Assembly (NCBI GenBank): GCA_019915015.1 | Contig: JAHBBC010000015.1 | Location: 1,054,001 to 1,118,000, forward strand | Direction: 5' to 3' | DNA: 64,000 nucleotides | From: Auriscalpium vulgare | Taxonomy: Eukaryota > Basidiomycota > Agaricomycetes > Russulales > Auriscalpiaceae | Part shown: positions 57,967-64,000 of the stretch, in pieces | How the letters are laid out: every line of letters begins with the position of its first letter | How positions within the stretch are numbered: the stretch's first letter is position 1 | The notes under the pieces: generated by a model | Seen by the model: only the letters and a program-made list of their open reading frames with translations | Told to the model about the DNA's origin: nothing | Databases searched by the model: none | Made by a program: the position numbers and the translations under genes

Positions 57967-59025
57967 ATGCCGTCGATCGACTCCGGGCCGCAACAACTCG
58001 CCTGGCCCAATCTACGACTGCCACCAGTATGTGCGCTTATGCGCAGATTCCCTAACGACACTGACCGTACTATCACCACGCATCTCTCAGACTATGTGGC
58101 ATTGCCTGACGAAGAGTTGTTCCGTCCGAGCCAGGATATTGAGAAGGAAGAGCAGACGAATCGGCTGTATTCGCTGGCGGAATTCGTCTCTCTGGAATCA
58201 TCACCGTCTCGCCCTGCCCACCTCGTCGCACCTATCTGGAACAACGCACTTCTAGGTCGGCTCAGTCCTTTGCCGGAGTTCAAGGCTACTGGCACATTCA
58301 CGTTCGCATCCCATCCGTTCCCCACTTCCTCCAGCACCTGCGTTGAGTCCCGTTCGGAGATGTTCCTTCGCCCCGAGCTCGATATTGCGCCGCCTCGCCG
58401 ACGTCTATGGTGCGGAGAAGTTAGCGGTCAGGAGCAGCTCGATGCAGAACACCTTCATGTGCGGTTCTCCTACGACGGATACACGGAGTTTGGGCGCATC
58501 ATGCATTACTTCGGTCAAGATGAGCAACATGCCGTATTCGCCGCATTACTGGTACGCGCACCTCATCGCTCCCAGTACTCTCGCCCGCGCTTTGTCTTCC
58601 TCGAGGTTCCCCTGGAGCATTGCGCACCCTCGACTCTGCCCACCGATATTGTCTTCGCCCCCATCATCGAGCTCTCCGAAACCGACACCATCGAGTCCCG
58701 TCATATCATCATCGAACGTCCAGAACTCCCTGACTCGTCTAGCCCCGGTTCACTATCCAAGCCAACGCCACTCGTTGTTGACGCTCTCGTGGATCTTTTC
58801 CGCGGCCTGGAAGATCCTTACGGCGAGTTCGACAGTCCAGTCGCACGCAATGCTGCGGCGTTTGGCCTCTCGAACATGCCGGGCGGTCTCAACCTGGACA
58901 GCGAGCTGAAGGACCACCGCATCGAGAGGACGCAGACGGAGATCGACGAGAACGGGTATGTGCTGAGTTACGACCATCAATGGCTGAAGGTGGAGAGAGG
59001 AAAGAGGGTTGAACGACGACTCTGA
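57967..59025 (+). CDS. U3-resident ORF, right LTR copy
   Basis: Same ORF and protein as 33764-34822, shifted by 24,203 bp. In this position it is downstream of pol and could be translated from a subgenomic RNA or from the promoter of its own flank. No difference from the left copy was seen. Confidence 0.6.
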   Translation: MPSIDSGPQQLAWPNLRLPPVCALMRRFPNDTDRTITTHLSDYVALPDEELFRPSQDIEKEEQTNRLYSLAEFVSLESSPSRPAHLVAPIWNNALLGRLSPLPEFKATGTFTFASHPFPTSSSTCVESRSEMFLRPELDIAPPRRRLWCGEVSGQEQLDAEHLHVRFSYDGYTEFGRIMHYFGQDEQHAVFAALLVRAPHRSQYSRPRFVFLEVPLEHCAPSTLPTDIVFAPIIELSETDTIESRHIIIERPELPDSSSPGSLSKPTPLVVDALVDLFRGLEDPYGEFDSPVARNAAAFGLSNMPGGLNLDSELKDHRIERTQTEIDENGYVLSYDHQWLKVERGKRVERRL

Positions 59026-59321
59026 TCAGATGGATGGTGGGTCACATGACTTGCTTCTCACTTACCCTTTTCATCCATGCTTCACAGTTTCTTACCAGCC
59101 AAGGTCACTTGCTGGTCTGTATTACTCATGCATTCCTTTTAACATGGGCTTTCTAGAGGCTGTACACCAAGTTCCTGGTGCCTGGTCATATGTGACTCCT
59201 TTTGACTCTTATGACTCCTTTTATTCTGGCTCATTCTATTCCCCTTATTTCATGACTCCCTTATGACTCCTTCATATACTAGTACCCTAGTTAGGTAGAA
59301 TATTCCCACAAGAGAAAAGGT

Positions 59322-59329
59322 ATAAATAC
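59322..59329 (+). promoter_or_regulatory. LTR TATA box, right
   Basis: Copy of the element at 35119. Here it could drive read-through into the flanking foldback arm and 60.4-kb region. Confidence 0.6.
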
Positions 59330-60206
59330 CTGGCCTCTGGAGAAATTCTAGTGTCTCTTTTCCCCCCTACAAAGCTTCTTATTCTATAAGTTGCTTTTTC
59401 CTTGACTTGATTGTTGAAGGAGTGCTGCTTGCCTCCTTGACTATATCAGTCACTTGCAGACCCTTGTTGTTCCCTCCGTTCAACTCGTATTCTTGTGTTC
59501 CAATCGACGCTATTCTCACCAACGCTAGTTCTCATCGACGTCACTGTTACGGAATTGGTCGTTGACTGCTCTGCTTTACGTGTCCCCTCGTGCTTATCTG
59601 TGTTATTGTCGTCACTGTTACGGAATTGGTTGTTGACTGCTCTGCTTTACGTGTCCCCTCGTGCTTATCTGTGTTATTGTCGTATCCGTCTGTTGCGTGT
59701 GTTGACCCCGTACTCTGCGTGTGTCGAATCTGTGTTGGGAGTTCCACCGAAGTCTACTTGAAGTCCGCGTACGTTCGCATCTGTTATCCACTCCGCATAC
59801 CCCCCATCCCTGCTCGACTTCACCGTCTAGTGTTTTCCCCCATCGGTTCACTCTCGTTCTTCGGTTGTACTCCGTTGAACGTCCCCGTCTAGAGTATCGT
59901 CACCCGTACTCTGTATTCTTGCATCTCCGGACAATATCAATCTACGTGCACATCCGTACACACCCTCCGCACGTCCCCGTGCATCTCGTCTTTTGGATCT
60001 CTTCACCAGATTCCAGAACTCGACTCTTCGATCCTTCCCAGGTACTTCTTACGACATAAGTGCGGACCACCGAAGAACCATCGCACAACGAACAACTAGG
60101 TAACTCCGGGAGTTTAGAGAACCCGAGGAGCCTAGGGCAGAAGTCTTCATCGTCACTCGTGCTGCGTTACGCACCGCGATACTTCGAACCTCTTCCCGCC
60201 GCGACA

Positions 60207-60210
60207 TCGG
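60207..60210. repeat. Target site duplication TCGG, right copy
   Basis: Directly follows the right LTR end GCGACA and matches 33528-33531. Confidence 0.75.
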
Positions 60211-60416
60211 TGTTGGGGGTACCCACACGGATATCTGTGCAAAGATATCCATGTGCCCACTGCACGGATACCTGTGCCCCCGATATCCGTGTGCGGCGCG
60301 GCGAGAGATATCGCAGTCGCGCACGCCTGTCTGCTGTGATTGCGCGTGTGATATTTACCGCGACAGATTCATCCGTTGCGGGATATATCCCGCCCGGATG
60401 TATCTCTTCAACTGAA
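60207..60416 (-). repeat. Right arm of the foldback element, outer part
   Basis: Continues the arm after the retrotransposon with TCGGTGTTGGGGGTACCC, the reverse complement of the left-arm ACCCCCAACACCGA. It ends in GCGGGATATATCCCGCC. It holds about 90 bp of extra GATATCC-rich sequence not seen in the left arm. Confidence 0.6.
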
Positions 60417-60713
60417 GTCCCTCAGACGGAGAGCCCACGTCCCAATTGCAGGCCGTGCGTACTTGATGGTGTCCATAGGTGCCTCGAGATTGAAGTACTT
60501 ATCGGAGTCCTCATGTCGTGCAAGCGGATGCCAGAACATAGCATCAACTATATGGGCTGCTGTATGCTTCGGGGATTGACCGCAGAGGAAGGCCCGGAGC
60601 ATAGAATAGTGTCGTGATGTCTTCTCTACACTTAGATAGTCCCCCAAAAAAAAAAAGAGGAACATCCCGAAGGTCCAGTTTACGGCGGCTATAAGATCGA
60701 GAATGGCCTTCAT
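60408..60713 (-). pseudogene. Fragment of a transposon-linked Agaricomycete protein
   Basis: A minus-strand frame carries HIVDAMFWHPLARHEDSDK and EAPMDTIKYARPAIGTWAL, a phrase I remember from transposon-associated hypothetical proteins of mushrooms (DUF6589-like is possible). Its 3' end overlaps the outer arm of the foldback element. No flanking exons could be joined, so I read it as a remnant. Confidence 0.3.
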
Positions 60714-62599
60714 CTTTTCTTCTGTAGACTGGGGGGACCGACGAGAGCTTGGCTTTGCAACACCCTAAGAGCTTCGGTCGGTTGTAATGCAGCAATAGAC
60801 CTGCTTTGCTAGACGCACCCCATTCTTCGCTATTCTTTTCTTCTTGCATTCTTGACAGAGCGTGTCGATATCTTGCTTCTTCCTAGGCATATCTTGTGTC
60901 GCAGAGAACTTCGCAGCTTCCAAAGCTGATAGATAGACCGCATGACTACAATGTGATGACACTATGGGCTAATCACGCTGACGCTACCGCCATCTGTGCC
61001 TGGCAAGAGACGAGGAAATTCCTCGGCAATCCCCGAATGGGGTTCACCCGCCAGGCTCTGTAATTTTGATGCAGACCTTATAACAGAACGACTATCTTCT
61101 GTGCCAAGGTCAGCCACGGAGACTAGAGCGGATGGTGAATCGCCCCCAGTCTCCGTTGTTCGGCGTACAGGTTGGTCGACGAGGACGATAGAATTATCAA
61201 ATACTCTCCTTCCATCAGTCGCATCAAGCTGCGCTTGTTCCGTTGCCTTGTATATTCAGCCTATGGGAAGAAGAACCGACATCCTGTCGTGTGGCGCCCA
61301 GACAGCACTAGTCGATCTCGCAATCTGCCGGTCATCCATTCAAGCGGAACTTCACTGATGATTTCGAGGTCCGGATTCGAGTAGGATAGGCTCAGCGACT
61401 TGCAAATTCCTGCCTCCGATTCTACGGCGCTCCCCCTACGCGGGTACCGGCAAGCTAACCCGTGCCATGAGTCGGCAGAAGGTCTGTGAGCATGCTCACC
61501 GCAGAGCAGTGACGTTGCAGGCTGACTCCCGCGGAGGGGTCAGAAGATCGTCGAGCGAAATGCGACCGGCGCGCCTAGACATCAGAGTCAGCCGTCGGTA
61601 TCTACAAGCGCCGTTACAAAATGGAGGTTGTGTGGAAAGATATACGCAAAGGCACAGTACTCATGTCAGAAAAGGTTGATCTGCATGCGCAGCTTCCGCT
61701 AGATTCCGATTGCCGATGATCTCGCCGAGGACACGAAACCGAATCGTCCGGATGCGTATATGGGGGCCACACTGCATACCAGTCCTACGCCTCCGATCCG
61801 CCGTCCAACGCTGCAATTAGATCGATAGCGCACGGAATGCCTAAGACTCTGAGTAGCATCGGACGGATGTTCTGCGGGCGGCGAAAGAGAGGCGTGCAAG
61901 ACATAAGTGCGCGCTCCGGTCACGGTTGTGTACGGGATGCTCACCCGCTTGAAGTTGCCAGCCGTGCAAACCGGCGCCGCTGGTCATCCAAATGATGTGA
62001 GCGGTCACTCAGGGCAACGTACTAAATTAACTGAATTATCGCGACCATGAAACTCCGAACGCGCTGTGGAGCAACGATATTCTCAAAGGTTCTCCGAGCT
62101 GCTTCGCCATGCTGAGGCCTGCAAGTTCACATGCTGTCCGGTAAGCTTCGTGCAATGTCAACAAAGTGAATAACATCATCACCGCCGTCTTCGGTTTAGC
62201 GAGCAGCTGGTCAGTCCGCTGTTGATCACGGGGCATACGCATGCTCGTCGCATATGCAAAGACAAAATTCACACTGATCTTCCACGCAGAGGTCGCGATA
62301 GGAATCTGTCATCTTGGCTCACCTAGAAGACCAGAGTGGAGCCGGTGAACTCTCGTTAGCACGTCGAGCAAGGCACTCGAGAAAAAGAGGAAAATGCACA
62401 CCGGAAAATCGCGATAACAAAATTGGACGCAATTGTTTCTGAGTCTCGGGCGGCGTCGAAGAACCTATAAATTGCAGGCGGGGAGTGGCGAGACTACAGC
62501 AGTGCAACATTCGCCCCGCTAACTCAACAACCAAGCTACAGAAGTAAACGATCTCTGACATGCTCGGACCAGCGGACTGACGCACCTCCTCGCAGTCTA
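60714..62599. other. Gap: degraded transposon sequence, no intact gene
   Basis: A plus-strand frame at 61172-61384 (IKLRLFRCLVYSAYGKKNRHP) faintly resembles the integrase-RT linker of Copia elements (HLRVFGCLVY..PKKKR), but no catalytic motif follows. The stretch 61084-61125 resembles 4204-4250. The remainder up to the promoter of the next gene shows nothing I can name. Confidence 0.3.
62466..62471 (+). promoter_or_regulatory. TATA box of the small secreted protein gene
   Basis: TATAAA within CCTATAAATTGC, about 130 nt before the ATG at 62600. Confidence 0.5.
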
Positions 62600-62887
62600 A
62601 TGCAGTTCAACATTTCCACCATCGTTGGCTTTCTCGCCGTCATCGGGCTCGTCTCCGCCCTCCCCGGGCCCGAGACTTCCTTGACGAAGAGGCAGGCCCC
62701 CTGCTGCACGGATTTCATCTGCACCAGCGGTGCGCCTGTGGGCGAGTTCGACATAGCGTGCTGCACGGGTACATGCACGCTCATCCCGCTCATTGAGGTG
62801 GAAGGTGCTTCAGTCGGGGTGAGTCCATATGAAAGCGCTTTGGAGACGGTGCTGACTGAGCGCCATTGCGGTTAGTATTGCGCCTAA
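62600..62887 (+). CDS. Small secreted cysteine-rich protein
   Basis: Two exons (62600-62818 and 62876-62887) around a 57-nt GT..AG intron encode 76 residues. The last exon adds only YCA and a stop. A signal peptide (MQFNISTIVGFLAVIGLVSA) is followed by LPGPETSLTKR, a dibasic KR, and the mature part QAPCCTDFICTSG .. DIACCTGTC .. VGYCA with seven Cys (CC-C-CC-C-C). That pattern is not a hydrophobin (eight Cys). It resembles small secreted knot-like proteins of basidiomycetes. A KR site before the mature peptide is shared with the 18-kb and 24-kb precursors, though the sequence is otherwise unrelated. Role unknown; extracellular. Confidence 0.75.
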
Positions 62888-64000
62888 GAGATCGGAAGGC
62901 GCATGTCATGTCAAGCCAACAATCTGTGCGGGGAGCGGTGAAAGAAAATAGGAAAATCACAGTTAGCGTCTCACCATTGTACGAGTAGTAGGGACTGGCC
63001 CTGGTTGCTGGGCGCAGGCGATTCGAAGTGTGTCGATCGTAGTGTTCGAATATATGCTCTCCGTTAGATGGCGTCTTCAATGCCTGTTCACATTATCCTG
63101 ACGCTATGGCGTCTTCACACGCAATGTATCGGAGCCCTGGTGCGACCAAGCCAGGGGTTTTTGAGACCGGAGAAGCGATGATAGCCTGCGCCCAGACCGG
63201 CCTGTTCGTAGCGCGCTCATCGCGGCGAGCAGTTGCTCGACTCGGATGCACATGGCGTGACCCGGCCGGGAGTTCTTCGAACCGCATCGCCTTCATCGTT
63301 GACTATGTAGGAAATTTGCAGCATCCATTCTTTGCGGAATGCGGCAGCCGTATCCGGCCTCAACGGCCTCCCCGCCGAGCTGGGGTGTGCCGCGGGCGCA
63401 ATGACCAAAGCGTGATGTGTGCAGCCACGGCGGATGAAGTGCTCATACGTTGCGGCGTTGGGTCTTGCAGCTTCGTAGCCTGCCGTAGCCCGTCTGGCAA
63501 CCGAAGTACACTGGAAAACGTAACAAAGAGGCACATTTAACACCCGGCGAAGGTTGTGTAATCCCGGCAGTTATTATGGATTCTCGTACCACAGCCAGAG
63601 TGTTCTCGTAGCTCGAGCGTATCGATGCTTCTCGAATCGCGACGACAGTCCCGAATACAGCCCCAACGAGCGCAGCAAGAACCAATGTGTGTACAAAGAC
63701 GGTTGCGCGCGGGGCAGAAAATGGCCTGCCGCGTTTAGTCCCTGGTGCATAGTGGAGGTCGGCGAGGCGGAGTAAAAGACGTGGAGAAGAGATACGCACC
63801 AACGGTTGCGCCCGAACATCCCAAAGGACACTGCCTACAGTCGTGCCGTATCATTTGGGCCCCGTTCCAGTGTCCATGCTACTTGTTGGGATGGGGAAGA
63901 GCTGCACAAGGGCTGGATATATTAGACAAGACTCACAGCTTCATAGAGACTCCGATGTGGCGCAAGAGAAGAGAATGAGGGAGAACATGCAAGTTGCAGG
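62888..64000. other. Gap to the window edge, no gene seen
   Basis: Short frames on both strands show neither domains nor exon chains. A gene truncated by the window edge cannot be excluded. Confidence 0.35.

Larger units (their letters stand above)
33532..60206 (+). mobile_element. Giant Gypsy-type LTR retrotransposon (18.3 kb without the KDZ insert)
   Basis: Bounded by two direct 2472-bp LTRs (33532-36003 and 57735-60206), both starting TGTCGCGCC and ending GCGACA. A TCGG duplication flanks them (33528-33531 and 60207-60210). The internal region holds a primer-binding-site candidate, gag, ORF2 (zinc knuckle and protease plus a large unknown part), and RT-RNaseH-integrase. That order (RT and RNaseH before integrase) is Gypsy/Metaviridae. 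Total length is 26,675 bp. Subtracting 8,320 bp of KDZ and one 8-bp duplicate leaves 18,347 bp, large for a fungal Gypsy element. The LTRs show no difference in my reading, implying a recent insertion. Confidence 0.95.
57735..60206 (+). repeat. Right LTR, 2472 bp
   Basis: Same as the left LTR in every stretch I compared, including the ORF, TATA box and 71-bp duplication. It is preceded by AAACGGGGACG, a weak polypurine-tract candidate, about 30 nt upstream. Confidence 0.93.
32741..60416. mobile_element. Foldback/TIR element, non-autonomous, split by the LTR retrotransposon
   Basis: The left end (TTCAGTTCAGCGGATATATA, then GCGGGATATATCCCGC and ACGGATGAATCTGTCGCGG) reappears inverted at the right end, finishing at about 60416 (.. 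CAACTGAA). With the inserted retrotransposon removed, the element is about 1.0 kb. It has arms of roughly 300-370 bp around a ~330-bp centre (33036-33369). No coding capacity is apparent. It interrupts the RecQ-like gene. The exact ends and a target duplication could not be fixed by eye. Confidence 0.6.

Noticed and set aside
61172..61384. Copia-type polyprotein fragment
   Set aside because: Only a weak LRLFRCLVY-like resemblance, with no DDE or YVDD motif nearby; kept as gap sequence.

Overview
The window looks like nuclear DNA of an Agaricomycete (mushroom-forming basidiomycete). The grounds are a FunK1-type fungal kinase, many 48-70 nt GT..AG introns, KDZ and Gypsy elements of the fungal type, and small secreted cysteine-containing proteins. 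The species call is inference; no ribosomal or tRNA gene was seen.

Region 1 (1-31 kb) is ordinary gene-bearing DNA. In order it holds a FunK1 kinase (1284-3583), two tail-to-tail truncated-looking genes (4561-6316), an F-box protein (8369-6653), an old yellow enzyme (9698-11188), a ten-exon N-acetylglucosamine-6-phosphate deacetylase (11714-13703), two unrecognised genes (16048-15247 and 16948-17879), a PA-TM-RING ubiquitin ligase (23197-21688) and a GPI-anchored cupredoxin-like protein (26713-25772). On either side of the RING gene lie two paralogous secreted peptide precursors (18834-18344 and 24359-23884). Both carry a dibasic KR site directly before a Tyr-Cys-x4-Cys-Arg motif, and one repeats the motif in tandem. 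A degraded ~160-bp minisatellite closes the region near 30.0-30.9 kb.

Region 2 (31.4-60.4 kb) is a nested stack of mobile DNA. A RecQ-like helicase gene (31451-32740) runs into a ~1 kb foldback element (32741-60416 with its contents). A very large Gypsy-type LTR retrotransposon (33532-60206) sits inside that element, with 2472-bp LTRs that show no difference by eye and a TCGG target duplication. An 8320-bp KDZ DNA transposon (41189-49508) sits inside the retrotransposon's second ORF, with 311-bp terminal inverted repeats and a perfect 8-bp duplication GATTTGGT. The ORF reads through in frame if the KDZ element and one duplicate are removed. The retrotransposon carries gag, a long ORF2 with zinc knuckle and protease plus a large unrecognised part, and RT-RNaseH-integrase. 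Its LTR also carries a 352-401 codon ORF lying in U3 upstream of the LTR TATA box. The KDZ element carries a multi-exon transposase and two further genes on the same strand.

Region 3 (60.4-64 kb) holds TE debris and one small secreted cysteine-rich protein gene (62600-62887).

The points most worth a second look are the paired KR-YC-x4-C secreted precursors, the U3-resident ORF of the giant Gypsy element, and the precise KDZ-in-Gypsy nest with its two unexplained passenger genes.
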